In this document: one piece after another, positions 26,801 through 35,009 of the stretch
How the letters are laid out: each line of letters opens with the position of its first letter
How positions within the stretch are numbered: the first letter of the stretch is position 1
Source: Nematostella vectensis
Lineage: Eukaryota > Cnidaria > Anthozoa > Actiniaria > Edwardsiidae
Length of the DNA: 60,000 bases
Direction of reading: 5' to 3'
Assembly: GCF_932526225.1 (NCBI RefSeq)
Contig: NC_064038.1
Location: 9,177,070 to 9,237,069, forward strand
The notes under the pieces: generated by a model
Database searches by the model: none
Told to the model about the DNA's origin: nothing
Seen by the model: only the letters and a program-made list of their open reading frames with translations
Position numbers and translations under genes: made by a program

Positions 26801-29800
26801 GGACCATGCAAGGTAGGGGATACCACCATGAACATCATTAATAGACAGACCATGTAAGGAAGGGGATACCACCATCTACATCATCAATAGATGGGCCATG
26901 TAAGGTAGGGGATACCACCATCTACATCATCAATAGACGGTCCATGCAAGGTAGGGGATACCACCATCTACATCATCAATAGACGGACCATGCAAGGTAG
27001 GGGATACCACCATCTACATCATCAATAGACGGACCATGCAAGGTAGGGGATACCACCATCTTCATCATCAATAGACGGACCATGCAAGGTAGGGGATACC
27101 ACCATGAACATCATTAATAGACAGACCATGTAAGGAATGGGATACCACCATCTACATCATCAATAGATGGGCCATGTAAGGTAGGGGATACCACCATCTA
27201 CATCATCAATAGACAGACCATGTAAGGAATGGGATACCACCATCTACATCATCAATAGATGGGCCATGTAAGGTAGGGGATACCACCATCTACATCATCA
27301 ATAGACGGACCATGTAAGGTAGGGGATACCACCATCTACATCATCAATAGACAGACCATGCAAGATAGGGGATACCACCATCTACATCATCAATAGACGG
27401 ACTATGCAAGGTAGGGGATACCACCATCTACATCATCAATAGACGGACCATGCAAGGTAGGGGATACCACCATGAACATCATTAATAGACAGACCATGTA
27501 AGGAAGGGGATACCACCATCTACATCATCAATAGATGGGCCATGTAAGGTAGGGGATACCACCATCTACATCATCAATAGACGGACCATGTAAGGAAGGG
27601 GATACCACCATCTACATCATCAAAAGATGGGCCATGTAAGGTATGGGATACCACCATCTACATCATCAATAGACGGACCATGCAAGGTAGGGGATACCAC
27701 CATCTACATCGTGAACAGATGGGCCATGCAAGGTAAGGGATACCACCATCTACATCATCAATAGACGGACCATGCAAGGTAGGGGATACCACCATCTACA
27801 TCGTCAACAGATGGGCCATGCAAGGAAGGGGATACCACCATATACATCTTTAACAGATGAACCATGAAAGGTAGGGGATACCACCGTCAACACACGGACC
27901 ATGAAAGAAAGGGGATACCACCATCTACATCATCAATAGATGGGCCATGTAAGGTAGGGGATACCACCATCTACATCATCAATAGACGGACCATGCAAGG
28001 TAGGGGATACCACCATCTACATCACTGATGGACCATGCAAGGTAGGGGATACCACCATCTACATCATCAATAGATGGGCCATGCAAGGTAGGGGATACCA
28101 CCATCTACATCATCAACAGGCGGACCATGCCAGGTAGGGGATACCACCATCTACATCATCAATAGACGGACCATGCAAGGTAGGGGATACCACCATCTAC
28201 ATCATCAATAGACGGACCATGTAAGTAAGGGGATACCACCATCTACATTATCAATAGATGGGCCATGTAAGGTAGGGGATACCACCATCTACATCATCAA
28301 TAGACGGAGCATGCAAGGTAGGGGATACCACCATCAACATCATTATCAGACGGTTGGCACAATTTGGAACCTTAGGATTTACAACGGTTTACATGTGATT
28401 CGATTCAACAAACACCAGTAGTATATACATTCAGTGAATGATTAGATAAAGTATGGGTAAGGTAACGCACGAATTATATTTACCAAAATGATTCCAAATG
28501 AATCTCAGTTTTCACAATGAGACAGCAATAATAACAATAACTAGCTAGAGTACCAAGGAAGTGACTACATGGGATACAAACCTTTCTCAATTCTTCTTTT
28601 ATCTTCTACCATCCCAGCTGACCAGCAGCTCCACGGCCATGCCGACTACATCTCGCACATGATCACAACCACCGCGGACAATGGGTAAGATGCACCCGGT
28701 ATCATATGGCATACCGTTCTAGCCTGCCAGTTCTAAAAAAGAAAAACTCAAGACTAGTCCCAGTACCGCCCGGTTAAACCAGCCTTTTTTTTTAAATGGC
28801 ATCGTTTTACCGGCGAACTATCACATTTTGGCGAATGCTAAGAAAATTGGACCAAACTAAAGGCTATAATTTTCTTTGACTCCCTTATTACCAATCTGTG
28901 ATCTTTTGTACAGTATGATTGTAACGCTGTACAGTTAGTCAAAATAGCGAATGAAGTCAGCTTTTTCGAACCTTTGCTTGAGCGGTTCAACACTACGATT
29001 GTTTTTGTTTTCGCCAGAACACGCGCATGCGCAGTACGTTATGCAGCACTGTCTGCTAGCCTAATGAGCACAGTATGGGTAATTTTACCTATGATCCTCA
29101 GTGCACTTTTGAACCTCATATAACAGTCGAGCCTATTTTAAAAGATAAAAGGCGCTAAGTACTTCACCACTAAGTACTTCACTTTAGTTAATAGCAGGTG
29201 TTTTAGGACTTGGAGTGTACCTAAATTGCATTTTAAACACTTCTTATTTGTTTCTTGCATCCAGGAGTGTGACGGTGTGGAGCGCGAGTCTGAATGGGTT
29301 GATCATCGGCTGGGACCCTGACACCCTTACCGCCAAGAAATCTGTACGTATTGCTGTAGAAAAAAACCCTTCCTCCTTCGTCGTTAAGAGTGAACTACCT
29401 CCCCCCTCCCTGCCAAAGATTAATGCGTATTGCTGAGAAAAACCGGAAACTACTAGGCCCTATTTGCTAAAAAGCAGAACATATAGTTGTAAAAATACAT
29501 GTGCTCCACCGCCCAAAAAGTAGTACATGTCGTAAACCTAGCCAATTGTGGAATTTGTAGGAACTTGTAGTAACGTTTTTGTTATATTTGCTTGTGTCAC
29601 CTGTAATGTCTCAGCATACATCTGGATAGGTTAAGCGTTTGTCCTGATTGGAAGACAAAAACGTGTTGAATTACGAGTTGAAAAACATTGATTGTTTTGT
29701 AGTTGAAAATGAGCAACGTCCAGACGCTGACATACCTTATTGCGCTTGGTGACTACTTCTGGTGTGGTAAGTCACAGACTAGCAGATGACAATGATATTG

Positions 29801-32800
29801 CTTACAGAACAACAATCAGAGAAAGCGTTATAGTACTACGCGCGCCTCTGTGGCCAAAAGACAAAGAAAGTTTGCCAAGATTGCGAGGATCACACTTTTG
29901 AACATAAATTTCATAGCTTGGAGGATTCCGTTCGGATGCGATGCGCTCTGAATCAGTTCTGCCAGCAGATAACACGTCTATCCTTATTGTTTTATTTCTC
30001 AAATCTGTCAAGGTGACCGCAGAAGCGTGCATCGCACAATAAAAACAAGATTCACAAGTAATATTTATCCTACGGTGATATCTTGCATGTCAATAATGAC
30101 TGCTTCATGTGCTTTTGTTTTTAGTTACAAGATCTTCAGTCCTGGTAGTCAACATACACTCAGATGGAAGTTCGTATGAACAACTAACCTTGCCCACCAA
30201 GTCGGAGTCCCCTAGGTCCATCGACTGTATGTGCGCGGTTCCTCCTAACAAGGTATGTTGTCTTCCCACCGCCATACCCTCAACCCAACTCACCTCAACG
30301 CACTTCACATTACCTAAGCTTTTCTTAGCTCACTTTATCTCAATTCCCCACATCTACCTTAACCGACTCTATTTCAACCTCCCTTATCTGACCTTGGGTT
30401 ATCCTATCTCATCACATCCCAATATACCTCTCCTAGCCTTCACAATCCCATCTAGATCCACTTCACATCAGCTAACCTTTCTTACATCACCTCTTTTCTC
30501 CCTACTTAACATCAGCCCCTCCCACACTTCCTTGGGATTCCTACCACAAATTACCATACCTTCCACCTCACCACACCTAACCCAACCTCAAATTATCTTC
30601 ACCTCAGTCACCTCACCTCACCAAACCCAACCTCAAATTACCTTTCTTCACCTCAGTCACCTCACCTCACCTCACCTCACCTCACCTCACCTCAAAAACC
30701 CAACCTCAAATTATCTTACTTCACCTCACCATTCCATACCTTACTTCATTTCACCTTGTCTAACATTATCTTGCTTCGCCTCACCATTCCCTACCTTACT
30801 TCATTTCACCTTGCGTAACATTATATTGCTTCAGCTGAACTTACCCTACCTTACTTCATTTTACCTTGCGTAACATCATCTTGCTTCAGCTTAACTTACC
30901 CTAACTTACTTCATTTTACCTTGCGTAACATTATCTTGCTTCACCTCACCTTACCCTACCTTACTTTATTTCACCTTGCCTAACATTATCTTGCTTCACC
31001 TCACCTTACCCTACCTTACTTCATTTAACCTTGCCCAACATTATCTTGCTTCACCTCACCATTCCCTAGCTTACTTCATTTCACCTTGCCTAACGTTATC
31101 TTGCTTCAGTTTACCTTACCTTACCCTACCTTACTTTATTTCACCTTGCGTAATTTTATCTTGCTTCACCTGACCATTCCCTAGCTTACTTCATTTCACC
31201 TTGCGTTACATAATATTGCTTCAGCTTATCTTAGCTTACCTTCATTTCTCCTTGCCAGGGGCGGATCTAGCTTTAAGGGGAGGGGGTTGGCTCAGTGACA
31301 AAGGGGGGAGGGGGTAATGAGCTCAACTTACACCACCATTCCTGACCCTACCATACCTCGTAATATTTTTCTTCACCTTATTTCATTCTATTCAATTATA
31401 TTGCCTCACCTTAGCCAGTTAGCCTTTTCCAGCCATTTCTTTGTTATTGTTTTCATCCACTGTATTGGATGACAAATTATGTGATGAAATCTCGCAATAA
31501 CCGTCTAAAAAAAATTATACTTCAATTACCAAATTAAATAAGAAATATCGAAAAAAACGGGGAAATATATGCTTTCTCGCACGTAATATTTACTAAGATG
31601 ACAAAATGGCGGCAGTTAAACTCATCTTACCTGTCGTTGTAGGTCTGGACAGCGATTGATCGTAAGGGCCTGGTGGCGATTTGGGACATTGCGACTCACG
31701 AGTATGAGATGGTGGAGATTCCTTGTAAAGGCTTCACTCAGATGATACATCTGGAGGGAAAGGTCAGCGGACGCATCGGGTTGCTATAGTTATCGCGCCG
31801 TTGTTCTCTTCAAATCAGCGGTGATGATAACAATGAAGTACTCAGACTGCAGGGCCGTAGCAGGGGGTGGGGCACTGAAGGAATTCCTTCCCCTCCCCCC
31901 CCCCCCCAATATCTTAAAAAAGTATAAGGAAATGACCAGCAGTAGCTGTGCCTCCCCCCCCCCCTACAACATTTTCTTACTGTTTCTGTATTGTACACCC
32001 CCAATCTTACGTAGCCTGCTACGTCTCTGTTCTACGACACACATATCCTCGAGTTCACCCTTTTGAATTGGCCTATTTTAAAAAAATTGACAATCGTGAC
32101 ACAAGTTATTATTTAATTTATTGAAACAATGGTAATTTTTGGTGGAACGGCCGCAACTCCATTCCCCCTCTCCCTTTGCTCCCCTCTCCCACTGCTTACT
32201 TAGTCCAAACGTCGAGATCGCATCACAATATACTTCTCTATCATTCAAGATTGTTTTCTGCTACTGAAAATGGACTGTTTTTTATCTTTTTTTCAGGTGT
32301 GGGCTGGGGGGAGAAATGGCAGCCTTTATGTCATCGATGCAGAGACATGTAGAAGCGAGCGGGTACGAAATGCCTATGATGTATAATTGATTAATTACGG
32401 TGGTGATATGATTACTATGATAGATGTGGCAAAGATGTAAAAAGCGTTATTTCATTATTATGACTACGACTATTCGTAATTATGATTACGACTGTTGTAT
32501 CAATACTGAGTTACTGGCGATGATGAATATAACAATGATTTGTTGATGACGATAAAAAAGATTACTAGGATGTGATAATGGATACTGGTTATGGTAGTGA
32601 TGATGATGAGAGTGACATTGATGGCATGTTAAATATTCAGTAGCGAATCTAGGGGGAGGTTTTAGGGGGGCTACCCCCCCCCCCCTTTGGACAACCAGAA
32701 AGCCATATACAACACAAAAGAATACCCCCCCCCCTTTGTCACAGAGCTAACCCCCCCCCCCCCTTAGCGAAAAGCTAGATCCGCCCCTGATTTTTTTGCC

Positions 32801-33184
32801 ATTGTGGTCGATAATTCTATGTTCATACTCCATGCCCTTACCCCACTAGGAGCTAGAACTTCATAGTGACCCCGTCCTCGCTCTGCCTCACCAGCGACCT
32901 CTTTATCCTGACAGGCCCGGGCTTGAAGGACGGTCGCCATGGTAGTCTTATCACTGACAATACTAATGTTCACACTCCATGTTCTTCCCCACTAGGAGCT
33001 GGAGCTGCACAGTGACCGCGTCCGTTCTATGTGCCTCACGAGCGACTTGTTTATCCTGACCGGTCCGGGCTCCAAGGATGGTCGCATCGCGGTTTGGAGG
33101 TCCCACTTGGTGGAGGATGTCGTGGATGCCCCAGGCTTTGAGGTGGTAGAGGAGTCGAAGATTGTAAGAGGGGTGCACAGCTGA
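3993..33184 (+). CDS. DENND3-like Rab exchange factor (38 exons, 5' end missing)
   Basis: DENND3 proteins are guanine nucleotide exchange factors for Rab12 in endosome and autophagy traffic. Exons: 3993-4101, 4320-4371, 4741-4886, 5296-5357, 5720-5816, 6145-6251, 6394-6438, 6509-6588, 7163-7193, 7297-7327, 7447-7512, 9060-9166, 9496-9644, 10358-10404, 10771-10857, 11366-11421, 11554-11656, 13113-13138, 13468-13508, 14560-14661, 14977-15023, 15595-15651, 15736-15806, 16310-16443, 19421-19605, 20181-20250, 20341-20365, 22102-22186, 22676-22710, 22790-22867, 23265-23352, 28618-28684, 29265-29343, 29703-29766, 30125-30252, 31643-31762, 32297-32362, 32996-33184 (TGA 33182-33184). Order is DENN, linker, PH/GRAM-like, WD40, as in DENND3. 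About 1,043 codons are present, somewhat short of the roughly 1,200 residues of vertebrate DENND3, so N-terminal exons are missing. Every junction keeps phase except 16443/19421. Family call is from recognition, not a search. Confidence 0.87.
5810..6001. repeat. 20-bp array starting at the exon-5 splice donor
   Basis: About nine imperfect copies of a 20-bp unit, consensus TGACGTCCTGATGTAATGCG. The first copy is the real junction: the exon's last 7 nt, TGACGAG, followed by the intron start gtaatgcg. Most copies keep a CRE-like TGACGTC half palindrome and a GTAAT or similar donor-like string. Full TGACGTCA palindromes occur just downstream at 6077-6084 and inside the next exon at 6198-6205. Confidence 0.85.
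6145..9166 (+). CDS. Gene 1 exons 6-12: downstream DENN (dDENN) region
   Basis: Seven exons encode about 155 residues. They include DIDEGLVNMGRDVKVHRIPA, typical of the linker after cDENN, and the later helical part. That part has FESLSEVKKERERFNRDF, then LYFDLDAFIESKPSEDQPFY and a final THAFSSFLDSRL helix. The last pieces match the dDENN pattern 'F....P.....F......T..F..FL..R'. The exon ending at 6251 uses a GC donor. Two exons of only 31 nt (7163-7193 and 7297-7327) are supported by phase on both sides. Confidence 0.82.
6252..6257 (+). promoter_or_regulatory. GC-type splice donor (gcaagt)
   Basis: The exon ends ...TTTAG and the intron begins gcaagt. No GT nearby fits the phase. The next exon, 6394-6438, joins in phase only with this site, giving an FFKFRMKK junction. 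The match to the rare GC-AG class is strong, because the flanking bases are otherwise consensus. Confidence 0.75.
6617..7130. repeat. Intronic minisatellite, 58-bp unit made of two 29-bp halves
   Basis: Tandem copies alternate AGTAGAGTAACAATAACGAG and AGTCAAATTACAGTAACGAG halves joined by ACCAGGCG. About 17-18 half units lie entirely in the intron between the exons ending at 6588 and starting at 7163. Unlike other arrays here it does not touch an exon. Confidence 0.93.
7532..7720. mobile_element. MITE, 189 bp, TTAA target duplication
   Basis: Imperfect terminal inverted repeats (AGTTGGTTCTCACT at the left; AGGCTGGTTTTACT on the opposite strand at the right) are followed inward by GCAAGCGCAAG-type blocks. 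These let the element fold back on itself. It is flanked by TTAA at 7528-7531 and 7721-7724, the target choice of piggyBac-type transposases. It has no coding capacity. A relative sits at 36540-36722. Confidence 0.82.
7867..8235. mobile_element. Non-autonomous inverted-repeat element, about 369 bp
   Basis: The left end, GGCCACATAAAAAA followed by TTTCGTTTCTGGTCGC, is repeated inverted at the right end, with a 2-nt offset in the middle of the repeat; about 31 bp match. I see no clear target duplication. The interior has no recognisable transposase; a 71-codon minus-strand frame inside matches nothing I know. Confidence 0.7.
8236..9059. other. Intron sequence with a short decayed duplication
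   Basis: An imperfect tandem duplication of about 50-55 bp occupies 8255-8360. Both copies contain ACGTTAC or GCGTTAC, TTTGACAC or TGTGACAC, and AATGACAT. The remainder up to the acceptor at 9059 shows no gene or repeat I recognise. A TGACGTCA palindrome lies at 8995-9002. Confidence 0.4.
9496..13508 (+). CDS. Gene 1 exons 13-19: Ser-rich linker and helical middle region
   Basis: Seven exons encode about 170 residues. The first is low-complexity and basic/Ser-rich (RKRSSSSSRSPVLSVTDG), the kind of linker that is often phosphorylated. Next comes a helical segment, SSSLLASYLYLRGMFNVARG then ALEDFFAVSR, resembling a TPR-like helix pair. It is followed by a charged stretch, KQTRKEYERHGRERRKV. 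Phases run 2, 1, 0, 0, 2, 0, 2, 1 without a break. In vertebrate DENND3 the region after DENN is also a regulatory linker; equivalence here is inferred from position. Confidence 0.78.
9920..10090. other. G/C-run-rich intronic block
   Basis: Purine G-runs (9941-9998) and a C-run (about 10077-10088) surround an (AT)n stretch at 10037-10051. The GGGGCGGGGGCAGATACGCC and C-run ends resemble decayed ends of small G-rich inverted repeats seen elsewhere here, but I cannot define boundaries. Confidence 0.3.
10453..10505. repeat. Hexanucleotide microsatellite (TATCAC)n
   Basis: About seven TATCAC units grade into ATT trinucleotides. The site is intronic, between the exons ending at 10404 and starting at 10771. 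Confidence 0.95.
11657..13112. other. Long intron, no feature recognised
   Basis: This 1.46-kb intron of gene 1 carries no array, inverted repeat or additional exon that I can support. Short open frames here have no protein-like character. Confidence 0.5.
13625..14070. mobile_element. MITE, 446 bp, TTAA target duplication
   Basis: The left end has ACCGTAGACCCAA and the right end has TTGGGTCTACGGT, an inverted pair starting within a few bases of each border. TTAA flanks the element at 13621-13624 and 14071-14074. The interior is AT-rich and non-coding. It lies in the intron between the exons ending at 13508 and starting at 14560. Confidence 0.75.
14560..19605 (+). CDS. Gene 1 exons 20-25: PH/GRAM-like (PHenn) domain
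   Basis: Six exons give roughly 200 residues. A WWGITPEEGE motif is followed by strands reading MGRLILTSNRLLFIVEG and an acidic turn, RLEDIQDIEYYQHYVVLPPG. The typical closing helix is FWFACLKEMV. The pattern 'G.L.LT..RL.F.......I.DI' is that of GRAM/PH folds, and DENND3 has such a domain between DENN and WD40. One defect: the exon 16310-16443 ends in phase 1, while the long open frame from 19421 needs an incoming phase of 2. An undetected exon in between, or use of a later acceptor after ttaccag (exon from 19440), would restore the frame. Confidence 0.8.
16389..18190. repeat. About 127-bp array born from the PH-like exon's 3' end
   Basis: The first unit contains the last 55 nt of the coding exon (16389-16443) plus its donor gtatgt and about 70 nt of intron. 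About 13 further copies follow. Each keeps the exon-derived CCGCCCGGTGTACCCGCTC block and the donor GAAGTATGT, then a G-rich GGGAGGGGTGG tail. Copies differ by point changes and small G-run length changes. One copy near 18020 is truncated. Intron-side variants (ATCGATTCG versus ATGGGGTCG) alternate between copies. Confidence 0.93.
18360..18910 (+). repeat. Secondary 111-bp array derived from the previous one
   Basis: Five copies of a diverged descendant of the 127-bp unit: CCAGCACTTCGTGG, CCCGCCCTTAAGATAACTTG. Units are 111 bp, except the last, which lost about 15 bp. They are much more alike than the older array, so they expanded recently. Because 111 is divisible by 3, one + strand frame stays open through the whole array (18293-19141), repeating a 37-residue block that still carries FPALKIT, the same frame as VPALKIT in the parent exon. 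The donor GTATGT has been lost. Confidence 0.9.
19219..19275 (+). ncRNA. Hammerhead ribozyme (type I, intronic, sense)
   Basis: All conserved core parts are present in order: CTGACGA (19232-19238), stem II GTCC/GGAC with loop TAATAA (19239-19252), GAAA (19253-19256), and GTC (19262-19264), the cleavage site being after 19264. Stem I pairs GCCATG (19226-19231) with CATGGT (19265-19270), then after a small internal loop CGGC (19219-19222) with GCCG (19272-19275). Stem III is only about three pairs with a 2-nt loop (ACA-GC-TGT). That is typical of the minimal stem III hammerheads in Penelope-like elements and animal retrozymes, which work best as dimers. It lies in a gene 1 intron on the sense strand. 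No second copy is visible. Confidence 0.9.
19606..20180. other. Intron with short diverged repeats
   Basis: Two or three decayed copies of a motif close to AAATGAGAAACTTCCTGTATTAC occur around 19810-19840 and 20080-20100. Nothing else is recognised. Confidence 0.35.
20181..33184 (+). CDS. Gene 1 exons 26-38: C-terminal WD40 repeats
   Basis: Thirteen exons encode about 350 residues with repeated WD40-type strands: RGEVWCGLGSGAVAVIDAVS, EHIWVGSMDTTIYIINRRTM, GSVTVWSASLNGLIIGWDPD, KGLVAIWDIATHEYEM, GGRNGSLYVIDAETCRSE and DGRIAVWRSHL. Together they fit a seven-blade propeller, as DENND3 has at its C-terminus. Every junction is in phase. The exon ending at 23352 and the one starting at 28618 flank a 5-kb repeat array, yet still join in phase (G + CT), giving a TMQADQQLHGHADY sequence. 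The terminal exon 32996-33184 has a decayed tandem copy just upstream. Confidence 0.87.
20395..20735. repeat. Imperfect ATC/ATCATA microsatellite
   Basis: CATCATCATAATC-type trinucleotide runs fill about 340 bp of intron. They produce long acidic or Met-rich frames on the minus strand that are artefacts of the repeat. Confidence 0.93.
20736..22101. other. Intron, mostly unrecognised
   Basis: Apart from the G-rich block at 21587-21703 I see no exon, no inverted-repeat element with clear borders and no RNA gene. The stretch at 21400-21590 has a minus-strand frame of 80 codons with a fairly protein-like composition; it may be part of an unknown transposon. Confidence 0.35.
21587..21703 (+). repeat. 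G-rich 30-40-bp minisatellite
   Basis: Three to four imperfect units of GGGGGAGGGGTGG.. followed by TGGTTTTAGG or TGGTTTCAGG. The many GGG runs on the + strand could form G-quadruplexes in the intron RNA. Confidence 0.7.
23313..28345. repeat. 46-bp array born from a WD40 exon's 3' end
   Basis: The first unit is the last 40 nt of the exon 23265-23352, coding DTTIYIINRRTMQ, plus the first 6 nt of intron (gtaggg). About 108 further copies follow, each with exon-derived GATACCACCATCTACATCAT, a GACCATGCAAG end and the donor GTAGGG (or GTAAGG). Variants CAATAGACGG, CAACAGATGG and CATGTAAGG are shuffled among copies. A segment at about 26100-26200 recurs about 1.73 kb later (27830-27920), with the same rare changes (TATACATCTTTAACAG), so blocks of many units were also duplicated. 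The array ends just after 28340. Confidence 0.95.
28346..28617. other. Intron end after the WD40 array
   Basis: About 270 bp of AT-rich unique sequence runs to the acceptor atcccag at 28611-28617. Confidence 0.5.
28685..29264. other. Intron, no feature recognised
   Basis: Unique sequence of 580 bp between two WD40 exons. No repeat, gene or RNA is recognised. Confidence 0.5.
30270..31255. repeat. Pyrimidine-rich intronic minisatellite, about 55-60-bp unit
   Basis: Diverged copies of CTTCACCTCACC, TTACCCTACCTTACTTCATT, TCACCTTGCCTAACATTATC follow the donor at 30253. The 3' half (30750-31250) has eight or nine clear units; the 5' half is more decayed, with a CTCAC pentamer run at 30660-30690. 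The + strand contains almost no G. Confidence 0.85.
31256..31325. mobile_element. End fragment of a CAGGGGCGGATCTAGC element
   Basis: CAGGGGCGGATCTAGC is followed by G-runs and TCAGTGACAAAGGGG. The same parts occur inverted at the right end of the element at 32638-32789, so this is a truncated member of that family. Confidence 0.65.
31326..31642. other. Intron end, no feature recognised
   Basis: AT-rich intron sequence up to the acceptor gttgtag at 31636-31642. It includes a YY1-like AAAATGGCGGC at about 31604-31614. Confidence 0.4.
31763..32296. other. Intron with C-run blocks
   Basis: Two poly-C runs (around 31896-31908 and 31953-31964) and a GGCCGTAGCAGGGGGTGGGG start at about 31852 suggest a decayed G-rich-ended transposon. 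Borders are unclear. Confidence 0.35.
32638..32789. mobile_element. MITE, 152 bp, C-run-rich, CAG termini
   Basis: The left end CAGTAGCGAATCTAG and the right end (inverted) CAGGGGCGGATCTAGC form imperfect terminal repeats. The inside has three long C runs and TTTGTCACAGAGCTAA. No clean target duplication is visible. The ends suggest the hAT group, but this is uncertain. Confidence 0.65.
32850..32945 (+). pseudogene. Decayed tandem copy of gene 1's last exon
   Basis: A 146-bp tandem duplication copied the intron end CCACTAG and about the first 90 nt of the terminal exon (real exon starts at 32996). The copy begins GAGCTAGAACTTCATAGTGAC and ends at GGTCGCCAT. A 2-nt deletion relative to the real exon shifts its frame. 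Read from its own acceptor it gives 31 codons and a TAG at 32943-32945, so it could act as an alternative last exon, losing the end of the final WD40 blade. Decay is the simpler view. Confidence 0.75.
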
Positions 33185-33600
33185 CCCCCTCCCTTCCCCC
33201 ATCACAAGAGAACGTCTAGAGGAATGTTAATTCTGATTTAGACAGAAATATTTAGTTGTATGCGACACTTCTACAACCCAAGGCGTCGACTATAAAAGTT
33301 GAAGCGTGTAATTCAGGGCTAAGATATGTCGTATGCAGATCGCATAAGACTAAGTCTTGCTGTCATTTTTAGCTAATTTCCATTCTAATGTCAGAAGACC
33401 ACAAAACTGAATAACAACGAGCTGGCTGTTCAGTATAGAGGGGCCTGGGAATGGGTCTTAGGTAACCTTACGCAACGCAAAGAGTTGTAGAAAAACGCTG
33501 GGTTAACAAAGATATGTATTACTTTTCTAATCTTGGTGACGCTAGCAACCCAGATAAAGATTTGATTTCTTTTCAAAGAAAATTTTAAATTTTAAAGATT

Positions 33601-33606
33601 AATAAA
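33601..33606 (+). terminator. Possible polyadenylation signal AATAAA
   Basis: First AATAAA downstream of the gene 1 stop codon, about 420 nt away, in an AT-rich setting. Others occur at about 33725 and 34115, so the one used is uncertain. Confidence 0.35.
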
Positions 33607-34750
33607 AAATATCGTTATTGATTAGAATCATGGAGCTAGAAAAGGCCTTCTATCTCCATACTAGAGTATAGAATAGAAATATTCATTTTCCTGATTACAA
33701 TATTTTTTTAAGTTCTTGACTTGAATAAAAAAAATGATATATACTTTGCCTTTCATTCGTCGAGTGTAGCGTTGTAGTTTTTGTAGTCGAGTGTTGTAGT
33801 GGGAGGGGGGGGGGGGGGGGGGGGTGGGGGCTTATACCCATTATCCGGACTATCCGGCCCGGCTATTCTGTCAATCAAATCAATTACCTGGAAGCCAGCC
33901 CCAATTAATTTTAAAATGTATTTATCCACAATTAGAAATATTTGTCATGGCTCAAACTTACAGTCATAACGAAATTCATTCATGGCAAACAAAAGATGCG
34001 CGAGTTGCGAGGGAGGTGCCTAATCCCTAACTAGCCCTGCCAAAATATTATCCAGAATATGCTGGCTGTTAAAGCTATCCAGTTTGGAGGGGAACCTTGC
34101 AATCTTGAAGTGTCTTGAATAAATATCAAGGATTTGTAATAAAAAAACAAGATTTAAGCATTAATTTTTAAGTTTACCCTCTTTAAAAAATTCCTGCTCC
34201 TTCTTCCCACAATGCCACAGTGCCGGGGCCTTCTTTCTTTTCACTTTTAGAAAACATTGCCTGATACTCCGGCTACAGTGCAACCAATACATATAGGAAA
34301 TAAACGTTTACTGATGATCGATCCAACCATCCGACGATCGAATGGCACAGAAGTCCCCCTGAGTTAAAAACGGCTCTTTGCAAATATTATCCCTATTCAG
34401 ACTAGGTTTTTTTGAGCTGTCTATGAATGGGGGGGGGGGGGGGGGGGGTGGGTTGGGGCTGAAAGGGCCCCTCTCCGTATTTCATGAACTGCTTAGGCTA
34501 TGACCATCAAACTTACAGACAATGAGCACCAGCATGCAAAGAATCGTCACGCCCTTTTTTGGGTGTGGTCGAATCAATTATGACGTCATAAATACGATGT
34601 CTAACTATTCTTTCAAATATTGCCTAAATTATCAGATATCGGGTTGAAATCATTTTGCATCATTCAAATGTATCAAAATCAACCTTTTGACGGCTTTTCA
34701 ATAGAAAAAGGCCCTAAAAACGTTGATAATCGATTTTTGTAAGAATTTCA

Positions 34751-34980
34751 GCCATCTTGGGTCCGCCATCTTGGATTCTTATGATATTTTTCAAAAGAAA
34801 GAGAATCTGGAATTATTACAGGAAAAACTATTTGCATGCATTTATTGTTGCCCAAGGTAATGATAAATGCATAATATTAGATTTTAAAGTGTCATAGTAA
34901 ATCTAGTGACTCGCTCAAGGGCCTGGGGAGAGTGTTTAGAGGCGGGTTCGTGTAGTAGTAAAATGGCGGCCATATCCTAA
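34751..34980 (+). promoter_or_regulatory. Likely gene 2 promoter: YY1-like sites and a 5-codon uORF
   Basis: GCCATCTTGG at 34751-34760 and CCGCCATCTTGG at 34763-34774 are YY1-type sites on the minus strand; AAAATGGCGGC at 34960-34970 is one on the plus strand. YY1 sites are often found near start sites of TATA-less promoters, and no TATA box is evident. The last site's ATG (34963) opens a 5-codon uORF ending TAA at 34978-34980, 30 nt before the gene 2 start codon, if the transcript includes it. Confidence 0.5.
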
Positions 34981-35009
34981 TTGAACTCGTCTAAAGATCT
35001 GCTCTGAAA

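Larger units (their letters stand above)
33185..35009. other. Intergenic region between the two genes
   Basis: It contains the gene 1 3' end, poly-G runs at about 33805-33829 and 34430-34448, AT-rich sequence and the gene 2 promoter area. I see no other gene. Confidence 0.6.

Noticed and set aside
30109-31173. Plus-strand frames of 254 and 65 codons rich in Ser, Thr, Pro, Leu
   Set aside because: Only the first part (30125-30252) is a real exon, and in a different frame; the rest is a pyrimidine minisatellite.
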